A stretch of DNA of 64,000 bases, taken from the NCBI RefSeq assembly GCF_000739065.1, contig NZ_CP009149.1:124001-188000 (forward strand), written 5' to 3'. The notes beneath the pieces were generated by a model. That model searched no databases and had not been told where the DNA came from. It was given only the letters and a program-made list of their open reading frames with translations. The stretch comes from Methanocaldococcus bathoardescens (GTDB lineage Archaea; AGJL01; Methanococci; Methanococcales; Methanocaldococcaceae). Of this stretch, positions 48,286 through 57,668 are shown piece after piece (within the stretch, counting starts at the first letter, position 1; each line of letters starts with the position of its first letter). Position numbers and translations under genes: made by a program.

Positions 48286-49376
48286 ACCAAATTGTTAATT
48301 ATGATTATAAAGAATTCCTAAAGAAATTAAGAGAGAGGTATTTAAAAAAGAGAAAATCAGGAGATAAAAACAAACCTATTGCAGTGTGGATTCAAGATGA
48401 TATATATAGAGATTTTAATATAGGAAAATCACTAACAATAATTTTAAGGACAGAAGGATGTTATTATGCAAAAGAAGGGGGCTGTTTGATGTGTTCTTAT
48501 TTAATGGATTCTTCCCCTGAAAAAATAACTGCTGAGAATATAATAAATCAGTTTAATTACGCAATTGAAAAGTATAAAGAAAAGATAAATAATCTCAAAG
48601 ATTTTAGTGTTAAAATCTTCACTTCTGGAAGTTTCTTAGATGATAGAGAAGTATCAAAAGAGGCAAGAGATTATATTTTCAAAAAATTAAGTGAATTTGA
48701 TAATTTAAAAGAGATAGCGATTGAATCAAGACCTGAATTTATTGATGAAGATAAATTAAATGAAATTAGAAAATATATCGATATTAATGTTGAAATTGGA
48801 GTAGGGATAGAAAGTTTTAACGAAGAAATTAGAGAAAAAGCAATTAACAAAGGAATAACAAATGAGCAAATAATCAGAGTGATAGAGTTAGCTAAAAACT
48901 ACAACGTTGGAATAAAAGCTTATTTGTTAATAAAGCCACTCTTTATAACTGAAAAGGAAGCAATTGAAGATGCCATATATTCAGCAAACAAATGTATAGA
49001 GTTAGGATGTTCAAGAATATCTTTCTGCCCCGCCACAGTTCATAAAGGTAGTGTAATGGAATATTTTTGGAGTAAAAATCAATATAGACCGCCATTCTTA
49101 TGGAGTGTAGTTGAGATATTGAGAGAAGTTAAAGAAAACAATCCAAATGCATTAATTATGTGTGACACTTCTGGTATTGGTAGTGAGAGAGGAACTCATA
49201 ACCTATATGGATGCAAATGCAACAAATTAATTAAAGAAAAGTTAGAAAAATTTACTTTAACTCAAGATTTGAGTATTTTAGATATTGAATGTGAATGTAA
49301 AAATATATGGGAAGCATATATTGAGGTAGAAAATAAAAATATTGTTCCTTTAGGAGATGAAAGAAAACTTTTATGA
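48282..49376 (+). CDS. Archaeosine synthase radical SAM subunit (RaSEA)
   Basis: This 364-residue radical SAM protein has a cysteine pattern GCYYAKEGGCLMCSY and downstream motifs FTSGSFLDDRE, IESRPEF and VGVGIESFNEEIRE. The family converts a lysine adduct of preQ0 at tRNA position 15 to archaeosine together with ArcS. C-terminal Cys residues (LYGCKCN and IECECKN) could bind a second cluster or zinc. The ATG lies within the stop of the previous gene (4-base overlap), so translation is coupled. Confidence 0.9.
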   Translation: MNQIVNYDYKEFLKKLRERYLKKRKSGDKNKPIAVWIQDDIYRDFNIGKSLTIILRTEGCYYAKEGGCLMCSYLMDSSPEKITAENIINQFNYAIEKYKEKINNLKDFSVKIFTSGSFLDDREVSKEARDYIFKKLSEFDNLKEIAIESRPEFIDEDKLNEIRKYIDINVEIGVGIESFNEEIREKAINKGITNEQIIRVIELAKNYNVGIKAYLLIKPLFITEKEAIEDAIYSANKCIELGCSRISFCPATVHKGSVMEYFWSKNQYRPPFLWSVVEILREVKENNPNALIMCDTSGIGSERGTHNLYGCKCNKLIKEKLEKFTLTQDLSILDIECECKNIWEAYIEVENKNIVPLGDERKLL

Positions 49377-49391
49377 AACTTTAAAATAAAT

Positions 49392-49817
49392 TTATTCTGG
49401 AATATGCCCACCAGGAACCATAACACTTAATCTCACTTGCTTAACTCCTTTTAAAGCAGTTAATTTATCTGTCAATTCTCTAATCTTCTTAGCATCTCCT
49501 CTAACTAATATTGTCTCTAAGCAGTGGTCGTGGTCTAAGTGTAAATGTAAAGTAGCAACAATAATATCAGTATAGTTGTGTTGAATTTCAGTAATTTTTT
49601 CCATAACATCTGATGCGTGGTGATTGTAAATTACGCTTATACTCCCCGCCCTTTCACCTTCTAAGCTGTGAATCCATTTGTGTTTTATTATATAATCTCT
49701 AATGGCATCCCTTATTGCTTCACTTCTACTCGCATATCCCCTTTCAGCAATTATTTCATCAAACTCTCTCAAGAGCTTTGAAGGTAGTGAGATACTAATC
49801 CTATCCATCTCTGTCAT
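49392..49817 (-). CDS. nikR: Nickel-responsive regulator NikR
   Basis: The 141-residue repressor has an N-terminal ribbon-helix-helix (RISISLPSKLLREFDEII, residues 6-23) and an ACT-like nickel domain. High-affinity nickel ligands match the family: His 80, His 91, His 93 and Cys 99. In a hydrogenotrophic methanogen it would control nickel uptake for hydrogenases, CODH and F430. GGGGGGAATT precedes the ATG. It converges on RaSEA. Confidence 0.94.
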   Translation of the reverse strand: MTEMDRISISLPSKLLREFDEIIAERGYASRSEAIRDAIRDYIIKHKWIHSLEGERAGSISVIYNHHASDVMEKITEIQHNYTDIIVATLHLHLDHDHCLETILVRGDAKKIRELTDKLTALKGVKQVRLSVMVPGGHIPE

Positions 49818-49927
49818 AATTCCCCCCGTTTATTTTTGAGCTTATAAATATTACTATTTAATAACTAATATATAAGATTAACTATAACAATAATACTAAT
49901 ATAGATTGTTTAAATAGGTGGAAAAGA

Positions 49928-50032
49928 ATGAGCTTTAGCATCTTCGAAATTTTAAGAAAGTTTATTAAATTTAAATTAAATAATAAGGGGTATACCAATA
50001 GGGGCGTAGCCCCTATGGGGTGGGAACAATGA
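49928..50032 (+). CDS. Possible 34-residue peptide before the DUF2121 gene
   Basis: ATG at 49928 has a GGTGGAAAAGA site. The first 20 residues ([20 protein letters not shown]) look amphipathic-helical; the rest is translated from palindromic block 9 and ends TGA overlapping the next ATG. The region GGTGGAAAAGAATGAGCTT also resembles the start of the downstream gene (GGTGGGAACAATGAGCTT), so this may be a duplicated 5' end rather than a gene. Confidence 0.3.
   Translation: MSFSIFEILRKFIKFKLNNKGYTNRGVAPMGWEQ
49987..50018. repeat. Palindromic block 9, single module
   Basis: GGGGTATACCAATAGGGG and the rest of the module, to CCCCTATGG at 50018, form one stem around CGTAG. This minimal copy sits immediately upstream of the DUF2121 ribosome binding site, unlike most blocks, which follow stop codons. 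Confidence 0.75.
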
Positions 50033-50910
50033 GCTTAATTATCTGCTATTATGGTAAAAATGGAGCTGTAATTGGAGGAGATAGAAGGCAGATATTTTTT
50101 AGAGGTAATGAAGAAAATAGAAAAATTTTAGAGGAAAAATTATATAGTGGAGAAATAAAATCAGAAGAAGAATTGTATAAATTAGCCAAAGAGCTTGACA
50201 TTAAGATTATAATTGAGGATAATAGGGAAAAGGTTAGGAAAATATCTGATTCAGTAGTAGTTGGGGAAGTTAGAAGCTTAGGAATAGATGCAAAGAGAAG
50301 GAGAGTTTATGCAACAAAGGGAAAATGTGCTATTGTAGATATTCTAAACGACACTGTCACTAATCAAACAATAAAAGAGGGATTTGGGATTGTAGTTCTT
50401 GGAAATAGATTTTTAAAAAAGAGTGCTGAAGAAGAGTTAAAAAGAACCGCAAAACTCTTTCCAATGATGCCTTTAGAACAGATAGAAGACACTATAAGAG
50501 AAATTTTTGAAAAATTAAAATGGAATCCAACTATAAGTAAAGAATACGATATTTATAGTATAAATAAATATGAGAAAAATTTTGAGGATGTAGTTAAAAA
50601 AGATATAGAGAGTTTGTTTAAATATAGAGAAGAGCTGAGAAAACAGCTTATTAATTTTGGAAAAATTATGACTATAGTTAATAAAATTGTAAAAAATGGA
50701 GAAATTGGGGTTATTAAAGATGGAAAACTTCACCTTTATGATAACTATGTAGCTATAGATAAAATTGACCCAAATCCAAATGTATTTAAAGTCGTAGAGG
50801 TGGAAGGTAACTTTAAAGATGGGGATATAATTGTTATTGAAAATGGAAATATGAAAATAAAAGGTACGGACGAAAGAGTAACAACTAAATACATAATTTG
50901 CCACAAATAA
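50029..50910 (+). CDS. DUF2121-type protein, proteasome-like N-terminus
   Basis: This 293-residue protein is conserved in methanogens to my recollection. The N-terminus [21 protein letters not shown] resembles the first strands of proteasome-type Ntn hydrolases, but there is no propeptide and the residue after Met is Ser, so an N-terminal nucleophile is possible only if Met is removed. The C-terminal 60 residues look like a small beta domain. ATG at 50029 follows GGGGTGGGAAC. Function unknown; placement in the DUF2121 family is from memory. Confidence 0.7.
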   Translation: MSLIICYYGKNGAVIGGDRRQIFFRGNEENRKILEEKLYSGEIKSEEELYKLAKELDIKIIIEDNREKVRKISDSVVVGEVRSLGIDAKRRRVYATKGKCAIVDILNDTVTNQTIKEGFGIVVLGNRFLKKSAEEELKRTAKLFPMMPLEQIEDTIREIFEKLKWNPTISKEYDIYSINKYEKNFEDVVKKDIESLFKYREELRKQLINFGKIMTIVNKIVKNGEIGVIKDGKLHLYDNYVAIDKIDPNPNVFKVVEVEGNFKDGDIIVIENGNMKIKGTDERVTTKYIICHK

Positions 50911-50920
50911 CGAAATAAAA

Positions 50921-50940
50921 ACTAAATCTTTATATATTAC
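50921..50940 (+). promoter_or_regulatory. TATA promoter of minD
   Basis: ACTAAATCTTTATATATTAC is a strong archaeal TATA box about 50 bases upstream of the minD ATG, just after the stop of the previous gene. Confidence 0.6.
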
Positions 50941-50989
50941 TTGCCATTTATATTACAAGTTTGTAGGAAATGCTCTAAAGGTGACATTA

Positions 50990-51772
50990 ATGGCAATAGC
51001 TATTGCAATAGCTTCTGGAAAAGGAGGGACTGGAAAGACAACAATATCTGCAAATCTTGCTGTAGCATTAGCAAAATTTGGAAAAAAAGTAGCTGTTTTA
51101 GACGCTGATATAGCAATGGCTAATTTAGAACTTATTATGGGATTGGAAGGAAAGCCAGTAACTTTAAACGATGTATTGGCTGGTAAGGCAGATATAAAGG
51201 ATGCGATTTACGAAGGGCCTGAAGGAGTTTTAGTTATCCCAGCTGGAGTTTCATTGGAAAAGTTTAGAAGGGCTAAACCAGAAAAACTTGAAGAAGTTTT
51301 AAAAGCAATACATGATTTAGTTGAGATTTTAATTATTGACTGTCCAGCAGGTATTGGAAAAGAAACATTGATAGCAATATCATCAGCAGATGGTTTAATT
51401 GTTGTTGTAAATCCTGAGATATCTTCAATATCTGATGCATTAAAAATTATTGCTATAACAAAAAGATTGGGAACTGATATTATTGGGGCTATTGTTAATA
51501 GGGTTTCAAATGAGAGTACGGAGTTAGGAGTTAAGGCAATAGAAACTATTTTAGAAGTTCCTGTTATAGGTGTTGTTCCAGAAGATCCTCATGTTAGAAA
51601 AGCAGCTGCATTTGGAACCCCTCTTGTTATCATGTATCCAGATTCCCCAGCCGCTCAAGCAATCATGGAAATTGCCGCTAAGCTAATTGGAGTTAAGTAT
51701 GAGGCACAAGTTAAGAAGAAGAAAGAGTCCTTCATCTCCAGATTTATTAAGGGGCTGTTTGGGGGGAGATAA
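50990..51772 (+). CDS. minD: MinD/ParA-type ATPase
   Basis: This 260-residue deviant Walker A ATPase has GKGGTGKTT near residues 10-18, the switch motif DADIAMANLELIMGL, and IIDCPAGIG. The C-terminus ESFISRFIKGLFGGR is amphipathic, like the MinD membrane-targeting helix. In archaea MinD homologues position surface structures and other cellular cargo. ATG at 50990 follows AAAGGTGACATTA. It is followed at once by a small membrane-anchored coiled-coil protein and an exported protein, probably one operon. Confidence 0.92.
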   Translation: MAIAIAIASGKGGTGKTTISANLAVALAKFGKKVAVLDADIAMANLELIMGLEGKPVTLNDVLAGKADIKDAIYEGPEGVLVIPAGVSLEKFRRAKPEKLEEVLKAIHDLVEILIIDCPAGIGKETLIAISSADGLIVVVNPEISSISDALKIIAITKRLGTDIIGAIVNRVSNESTELGVKAIETILEVPVIGVVPEDPHVRKAAAFGTPLVIMYPDSPAAQAIMEIAAKLIGVKYEAQVKKKKESFISRFIKGLFGGR

Positions 51773-51774
51773 AT

Positions 51775-51954
51775 ATGGATGTAACTGTATTATATGTTAT
51801 TGTAGCTATTAGCTTAGCTCTAAACGTAATACTTGGTATTAAAGTAATGATACTACAAAAAGAATTAGAAGAAGTTAAAAAAGCTACAAGATTAACAAAA
51901 GAGGAGGTTGATAAACTAAATGAAAGGTTAAGAAAATTAAAAATTGGGGGGTAA
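51775..51954 (+). CDS. 59-residue membrane-anchored coiled-coil peptide
   Basis: The protein has one N-terminal membrane segment (VLYVIVAISLALNVILGI, residues about 5-22) followed by a heptad-patterned charged helix (MILQKELEEVKKATRLTKEEVDKLNERLRKLK). The ATG lies three bases after the minD stop (GGGGAGATAAAT), and the stop is directly followed by the ATG of the next gene. Placement and topology suggest that it links MinD at the membrane to another protein, which is inference. Family not recognised. Confidence 0.75.
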   Translation: MDVTVLYVIVAISLALNVILGIKVMILQKELEEVKKATRLTKEEVDKLNERLRKLKIGG

Positions 51955-51955
51955 A

Positions 51956-52681
51956 ATGAAAAAGACTATCGTCTCTTTCTTATTATTATTTTTTATATTG
52001 CCAAATTACGCTTCAAATCCAGATATTATAGTAACCCCAGAAAAATGTTTAGTTAATAGTTCTGTATATGTTATATTCCAATGGAGAGTCCCTTATGCTG
52101 TTGAAGATTTTAATGTTACAGTTTTTTCAGATGCTATAGAGTTTGAGGAATCTACCCTATATTATGCAGGAGTTGCGGAGGATGCTAAGGTATTTCATAT
52201 ATTTGAAGGTAAAGCAATAAAACCTGGAAACCATACAATTAAAATTCAGATGAAATATTTTGTTAATGGTGTAACTGTAAAGAAAAAGTTTTTAGCTAAT
52301 ATTACAATATTATCACTATCTGAGATTGCAACTAAAAATGAAGTTGAAAATGTATCAGAAATAGATATTAATAATATAACAATTCTAAAAAATATTACTG
52401 AAAATGTATCCAAAAATACAAGTATAATGAATTCTACAAATATATCAAATATATCAATAAATGATAATAATGTTAGCTTAAATAAAACAAATGAAAATGT
52501 TGATATAACAAATTCTCAAGAAAATGAAGATGTAAATGCATCAAACTTATGCACAAATAATGAAACATCAGCACAAAGTGTCCAAAATACTCAAAATAAT
52601 AGTTGGTTAATTTATGGAATTTTTGGACTGGTTCTTGGTATAGCATTTGGATTTGTTGTAATGTATTTAATTAAAATCTAA
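51956..52681 (+). CDS. Exported, Asn-rich glycosylation-prone surface protein
   Basis: This 241-residue protein has a signal peptide (KKTIVSFLLLFFILPNYA), a beta-sandwich domain at residues about 22-125, a long Asn/Ser/Thr linker with a dozen N-glycosylation sequons (NVT, NIT, NVS, NIS and others), and a C-terminal membrane segment (WLIYGIFGLVLGIAFGFVVMYLI). The layout is that of an archaeal cell-surface protein standing off the membrane. ATG at 51956 follows GGGGGGT, which is also the tail of the previous gene. Partner unknown. Confidence 0.8.
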   Translation: MKKTIVSFLLLFFILPNYASNPDIIVTPEKCLVNSSVYVIFQWRVPYAVEDFNVTVFSDAIEFEESTLYYAGVAEDAKVFHIFEGKAIKPGNHTIKIQMKYFVNGVTVKKKFLANITILSLSEIATKNEVENVSEIDINNITILKNITENVSKNTSIMNSTNISNISINDNNVSLNKTNENVDITNSQENEDVNASNLCTNNETSAQSVQNTQNNSWLIYGIFGLVLGIAFGFVVMYLIKI

Positions 52682-52777
52682 ACATTTCATCTATTTTAGT
52701 AAATTTTTTAATTTAAGTTACTTTTTTAAGGGTTTTTAACTTTAAATTTATTATATAGCTTTTTATTGTGATAACTT

Positions 52778-53467
52778 ATGATTGCAATAATTCCAGCATT
52801 CAATGAAGAGAGAAATATCTTAAAGGTTTTGAGGGATTTGGAAAAATTAGGAGTTGATGCTGTAGTAGTGGATGATGGTTCCAAGGATAACACTTCAAAA
52901 GTGGTTGAAGAGTTTGCAAAAAATTCTAAGATTAATGTTTATTTGATAAGAAATGAAAGAAATCAAGGTAAGGCAAAAGCAATAGAAAAAGGAACAAGAT
53001 TTGCTTTGTCTTTGAATAAATATAAATACATTATATACATTGATGGAGATTATCAACACAAACCTATTGACATCCCAAAATTATTAAAAAAATTAAAAGA
53101 TACTAATGCAGATGCTGTCTTTGGTGTTAGGAAATATAGGCATATTCCATTGCATAGGCAGGTTTCTAATTTCTTTGCTTCAATTTTAACATCGTTGGCA
53201 GTGTTTATATATTCAAAAAGGTTTTATTTCTTTAGAGATGTTCAGTGTGGTTTTAGGATAATAAAGGCAGAGCTTTTGAAGGACATAAATTTTGGAGACG
53301 GTTATGCAGTAGAGCATTTTATTGCTTTGCAGTTGGCAAAAAAAGAGGCTAAGATTGTTGAAGAATATGTGAGTGTTGAGTATCATGATGAAGCTGTTTC
53401 ATATATAACTACAAGGAAAATCTTAGAAGTTGCTAAGCAGGTCATAAAGTTCATTTTTTTAGAGTAG
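52778..53467 (+). CDS. Family 2 glycosyltransferase (dolichyl-phosphate sugar synthase-like)
   Basis: This 229-residue GT-A fold enzyme has IIPAFNEERNI at the start, VVDDGSKDNT, the DxD metal motif in IDGDYQH and the acceptor-side QCGFR motif of dolichyl-phosphate glucose/mannose synthases. No membrane domain follows, only a weakly hydrophobic C-terminus. It may provide lipid-linked sugar for the glycoproteins made nearby. GTGATAACTT precedes the ATG. A pair of nested MITE-like elements starts 11 bases after the stop. Confidence 0.88.
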   Translation: MIAIIPAFNEERNILKVLRDLEKLGVDAVVVDDGSKDNTSKVVEEFAKNSKINVYLIRNERNQGKAKAIEKGTRFALSLNKYKYIIYIDGDYQHKPIDIPKLLKKLKDTNADAVFGVRKYRHIPLHRQVSNFFASILTSLAVFIYSKRFYFFRDVQCGFRIIKAELLKDINFGDGYAVEHFIALQLAKKEAKIVEEYVSVEYHDEAVSYITTRKILEVAKQVIKFIFLE

Positions 53468-53477
53468 CAAAAATATT

Positions 53478-53673
53478 AGTGTTTTTCAAAACTTATTGGA
53501 TTTTCTAATGCACTTATATAAAAGCCCCTGGCTTTTAAACACTTTGACCACATTTATCAATATAATTTAGAATATTTAAGCCATAAATGGCTTATAAGTT
53601 CAATAAATAAATTTTATTCTGTGGTCAAAGTGTTTATAAATGCCTTTTTCTACTGAATATTTTGAAAAACACT
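53478..53673. mobile_element. MITE-like element e, split by element d
   Basis: The outer inverted ends AGTGTTTTTCAAAA and TTTTGAAAAACACT are perfect 14-mers. The left part holds the core hairpin AAAAGCC CC GGCTTTT (with a TG bulge), after which element d interrupts. Removing d leaves an element of about 97 bp, the normal size. It lies between the glycosyltransferase gene and the L10e promoter. Confidence 0.8.
53537..53635. mobile_element. MITE-like element d, nested in element e
   Basis: The 16-bp perfect inverted ends AAACACTTTGACCACA and TGTGGTCAAAGTGTTT enclose the core hairpin AAGCCATAAATGGCTT and the arm AAGTTCAATAAATAAA with TTTTATTC. Element size is 99 bp. It has the internal layout of elements a, b and c with different ends, and inserted into the core of element e. 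Confidence 0.85.
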
Positions 53674-53723
53674 ATAACAGTAAGCTTTAAATAGTAAGTT
53701 AAGAATATAAGCAACAAGATAAA

Positions 53724-53735
53724 TCTTATATATTG
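53724..53735 (+). promoter_or_regulatory. TATA box of the L10e gene
   Basis: TCTTATATATTG, about 70 bases upstream of the start, is the best TATA match in front of the ribosomal protein gene. It lies 50 bases beyond the end of element e. Confidence 0.5.
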
Positions 53736-53802
53736 AAAGTTGGAAAACACATTATTCCTTCCTCTATTTATACGAAACAGCCACAAAAAATAGGTGATGA
53801 TA

Positions 53803-54327
53803 ATGGCTTCCTTAAGACCAAACAGATGTTACAGGGATGTAGATAAGCCACCATACACAAGAAAAGAGTATGTTAAAGGGGTTCCACAACCAAAAGTTGT
53901 TCATTTCATGATGGGTAACTTATCAGCTGAATTCCCAGTTAAAGTTAATTTAATAGCTACAAGACCAATTCAAATAAGACACAATGCTTTAGAAGCTGCA
54001 AGAGTTGCTGCAAACAAATATTTAACAAAAATGTGCGGTAGAATGGGTTACAAGTTCCAAATTAGAGTCTATCCACACCAAATATTAAGAGAACACAAAA
54101 TGGCTACAGGAGCTGGGGCAGATAGAATTTCAGATGGGATGAGGTTAGCGTTTGGAAAACCAATTGGAACAGCTGCAAGAGTTAGAGAAGGACAAGCAAT
54201 TATGACAGTATGGGTAAACCCTGACAAATTCCCAGCTGCAAAGGAAGCTTTAAGAAGAGCTGCAATGAAATTACCAGTTCCATGTAGAGTAGTTATTGAG
54301 CAAGGAAAAGAGTTAATTAAGCAGTAA
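53803..54327 (+). CDS. rpl10e: Large-subunit ribosomal protein L10e (uL16)
   Basis: This 174-residue protein sits at the base of the P-site tRNA/CP region of the 50S subunit. Recognised by [78 protein letters not shown] and [21 protein letters not shown] at 53803 follows AGGTGATGATA, and the initial Met-Ala-Ser is standard. It is a stand-alone gene with its own promoter. Confidence 0.97.
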   Translation: MASLRPNRCYRDVDKPPYTRKEYVKGVPQPKVVHFMMGNLSAEFPVKVNLIATRPIQIRHNALEAARVAANKYLTKMCGRMGYKFQIRVYPHQILREHKMATGAGADRISDGMRLAFGKPIGTAARVREGQAIMTVWVNPDKFPAAKEALRRAAMKLPVPCRVVIEQGKELIKQ

Positions 54328-54431
54328 AAATCCTTAATTTATTTTTTCTATTTTTAAATAATTAACTTAAATGTCTATTGCTATTTTATTATCAACAAAT
54401 TTATCCATATATTTAAATGTATCTAAAAAAT

Positions 54432-54449
54432 AAAAAGTTTATATAATCC
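54432..54449 (+). promoter_or_regulatory. BRE/TATA promoter of ppsA
   Basis: AAAAAGTTTATATAATCC is a strong BRE/TATA match about 45 bases before the ppsA start codon, consistent with high expression. Confidence 0.65.
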
Positions 54450-54491
54450 CCTATATATTGTTAATTGTCTAAAACAAAAAAGGGGATAACA

Positions 54492-56789
54492 ATGAAATTC
54501 ATTGCATGGTTGGATGAACTCTCAAATAAAGATGTTAATATTGCTGGAGGTAAAGGAGCTTCATTGGGAGAGATGTGGAACGCTGGATTGCCAGTTCCAC
54601 CAGCATTTGTTGTTACTGCTGATGCATACAGACACTTTATAAAAGAGACAGGCTTAATAGATAAAATGAAAGAAATTTTAAGCGGTTTGGATGTTAATGA
54701 CACAGATGCATTAACAGAAGCATCAAAGAAAATTAGAAAATTAATTGAAGAGGCAGAGATGCCAGAAGATTTGAGATTGGCTATTATTGAGGCATACAAT
54801 AGATTATCAGAAATGTGTAATGAGGATGAGGTAACAGTAGCTGTTAGAAGTTCTGCAACTGCTGAAGATTTGCCCGAAGCAAGTTTTGCAGGACAGCAAG
54901 ATACTTACTTAAATATAAAAGGAGCTGAGAATGTAGTTAAATATGTTCAAAAATGTTTCTCATCATTATTTACACCAAGGGCTATTTTCTATAGAGAACA
55001 GCAAGGATTTGACCACTTTAAAGTAGCTTTAGCTGCAGTTGTTCAAAAGTTGGTTAATGCTGAAAAGGCAGGGGTTATGTTTACAGTAAATCCAATTAAC
55101 GAAAATTACGATGAGTTAGTTATTGAGGCAGCATGGGGTTTAGGGGAAGGAGTTGTTAGCGGTTCTGTTTCCCCAGATACATACATTGTTAATAAAAAGA
55201 CCTTAGAAATTATTGATAAGTATATAGCAAGAAAGGAGACAATGTTTGTTAAGGATGAGAAAGGAGAGACAAAAGTTATTGAAGTCCCTGATGATATGAA
55301 GGAGAAGCAAGTTTTAACAGATGAAGAAATTAAAGAATTGGCTAAAATTGGATTGAATATTGAGAAACATTATGGAAAACCAATGGATGTTGAATGGGCT
55401 CATGAAAAAGGTAAATTCTACATGCTTCAAGCAAGACCAATTACAACATTGAAAAAAGGTAAGAAAGAGAAAAAAGCAAAAGAAGAAGAAATTGAAGCAA
55501 AGATATTATTAAAAGGTATTGGAGCTTCACCAGGAATTGCTACTGGAACTGTTAAGATAATTAGGGATGTTAGTGAGATAGACAAAGTTAAAGAAGGAGA
55601 TATCTTAGTTACAAAGATGACCACACCAGATATGGTCCCAGCAATGAAAAAAGCCGCTGCTATTGTAACAGATGAGGGAGGATTAACCTGTCACGCAGCA
55701 ATTGTTTCAAGAGAGCTTGGAACACCATGTGTTGTTGGAACAAAGAAAGCTACAGAGATTTTGAAAGATGGAATGATTGTTACAGTTGATGGAGAGAAAG
55801 GAATTGTATATGAAGGGGAGATTAAAAAAGTTGAAGAGAAAAAGCCAGAAGCAGTAGCAGTTATCCAGCAAGCTCCAATTATCACAGCTACAGAAGTTAA
55901 AGTTAATGTCAGTATGCCAGAGGTTGCTGAGAGAGCGGCAGCAACAGGAGCAGATGGAGTTGGGTTATTAAGAGCAGAGCACATGATATTAGGATTAGGT
56001 AAGCACCCAAGAAAGATTTTAGAGGAAGAAGGAGAAGATGCATTAATAGAGGCGTTAATGGAAGGAATTAGAAAGGTAGCAGATGCATTCTATCCAAGAC
56101 CTGTAACTTATAGAACATTAGATGCTCCAACAGATGAGTTTAGAGGCTTAGAAGGGGGAGAAAACGAGCCAATAGAACACAACCCAATGTTAGGTTGGAG
56201 AGGAATTAGGAGAGGTTTAGATGAAGTTGATATCTTAAAATGCGAGTTAAAGGCAATTAAAAGATTAAGAGAAGAAGGATATAAGAATATAGAAATTATG
56301 ATTCCTCTTGTAACTCATCCGGATGAAGTTAGAAAAGTTAAAGAAATTGCAAGAGAAGTAGGAATAGAGTTAGGTAAAGATATTCCATTTGGTATTATGG
56401 TTGAGACACCAGCAGCAGCTTTAATTATTGAGGAGTTTATAAAAGAAGGAATAAACTTTGTTAGCTTGGGGACAAATGATTTAACACAATACACAATAGC
56501 AATAGATAGAAATAATGAGTTGGTTTCAAAGTATTATAAGGAAGACCACCCTGCAGTGTTAAAATTGGTTGAGCATGTAATTAAAACATGTAAGAAACAT
56601 GGTGTTAAAACATCAATTTGTGGGCAAGCTGGAAGCAGACCTCACATAGTTGAGAAGTTGGTTGAGTGGGGAATAGACAGTGTATCAGCAAACATTGATG
56701 CAGTAGAAACAATAAGAAGAGTTGTAGCAAGAACTGAGCAAAAAGTTATATTAAACTTCATAAGAAAATCATACTTAGAGAAGGAATAA
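54492..56789 (+). CDS. ppsA: Phosphoenolpyruvate synthase, intein-free
   Basis: This 765-residue enzyme converts pyruvate + ATP to PEP + AMP + Pi, the entry to gluconeogenesis after por. The ATP-grasp N-terminal domain begins NIAGGKGASLGEM and includes VRSSATAEDLPEASFAGQQDT; the phospho-His domain has GGLTCHAAIVSRELG; the C-terminal PEP barrel has RTLDAPTDEFR, ETPAAALI and the catalytic Cys in SICGQAGS. The frame is continuous; from memory, the M. jannaschii gene carries an intein. ATG at 54492 follows AGGGGATAACA. Confidence 0.96.
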   Translation: MKFIAWLDELSNKDVNIAGGKGASLGEMWNAGLPVPPAFVVTADAYRHFIKETGLIDKMKEILSGLDVNDTDALTEASKKIRKLIEEAEMPEDLRLAIIEAYNRLSEMCNEDEVTVAVRSSATAEDLPEASFAGQQDTYLNIKGAENVVKYVQKCFSSLFTPRAIFYREQQGFDHFKVALAAVVQKLVNAEKAGVMFTVNPINENYDELVIEAAWGLGEGVVSGSVSPDTYIVNKKTLEIIDKYIARKETMFVKDEKGETKVIEVPDDMKEKQVLTDEEIKELAKIGLNIEKHYGKPMDVEWAHEKGKFYMLQARPITTLKKGKKEKKAKEEEIEAKILLKGIGASPGIATGTVKIIRDVSEIDKVKEGDILVTKMTTPDMVPAMKKAAAIVTDEGGLTCHAAIVSRELGTPCVVGTKKATEILKDGMIVTVDGEKGIVYEGEIKKVEEKKPEAVAVIQQAPIITATEVKVNVSMPEVAERAAATGADGVGLLRAEHMILGLGKHPRKILEEEGEDALIEALMEGIRKVADAFYPRPVTYRTLDAPTDEFRGLEGGENEPIEHNPMLGWRGIRRGLDEVDILKCELKAIKRLREEGYKNIEIMIPLVTHPDEVRKVKEIAREVGIELGKDIPFGIMVETPAAALIIEEFIKEGINFVSLGTNDLTQYTIAIDRNNELVSKYYKEDHPAVLKLVEHVIKTCKKHGVKTSICGQAGSRPHIVEKLVEWGIDSVSANIDAVETIRRVVARTEQKVILNFIRKSYLEKE

Positions 56790-56849
56790 ATCCTTTTAAT
56801 TTTTAAGTTTTTGTTTTTACATCTATTTTACCATGTATATTTTTAATAA

Positions 56850-57389
<540 letters not shown>

Positions 57390-57407
57390 TATTAGTAGAG
57401 TGATACT

Positions 57408-57668
57408 ATGGCAGAAGAAATAATCGATATAAAAAATCCAAAAGAAGTTATTGAATATCTCAAAAATATCGACACTGGAGAATATATTGAAATATATTTT
57501 GGAAGAGTTCATGTTGAAGGAAAATTAATGCACTACAATGAAGGGTTGGTAAGATTAGTTCATGAGAAATATGGTGTTATAGAGGTTGAGATTGAAAAAA
57601 TATTAGATGATTTGTTAGAGTTAGCTCATACTAATGGAAATAAAAGAGTTGTGTTAAGGTTTTATTAG
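57408..57668 (+). CDS. Small conserved-looking protein of unknown function
   Basis: This 86-residue alpha/beta protein, rich in charged residues, has no membrane segment or Cys. Its central part (GEYIEIYFGRVHVEGKLMHYNEGLVRLVHEKYGVIEVEIEKILDDLLEL) looks like a small beta barrel followed by a helix. It lies 18 bases after nadM and is probably co-transcribed. The stop codon TAG coincides with the first bases of MITE-like element f, so the element may have supplied the stop. Confidence 0.75.
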   Translation: MAEEIIDIKNPKEVIEYLKNIDTGEYIEIYFGRVHVEGKLMHYNEGLVRLVHEKYGVIEVEIEKILDDLLELAHTNGNKRVVLRFY

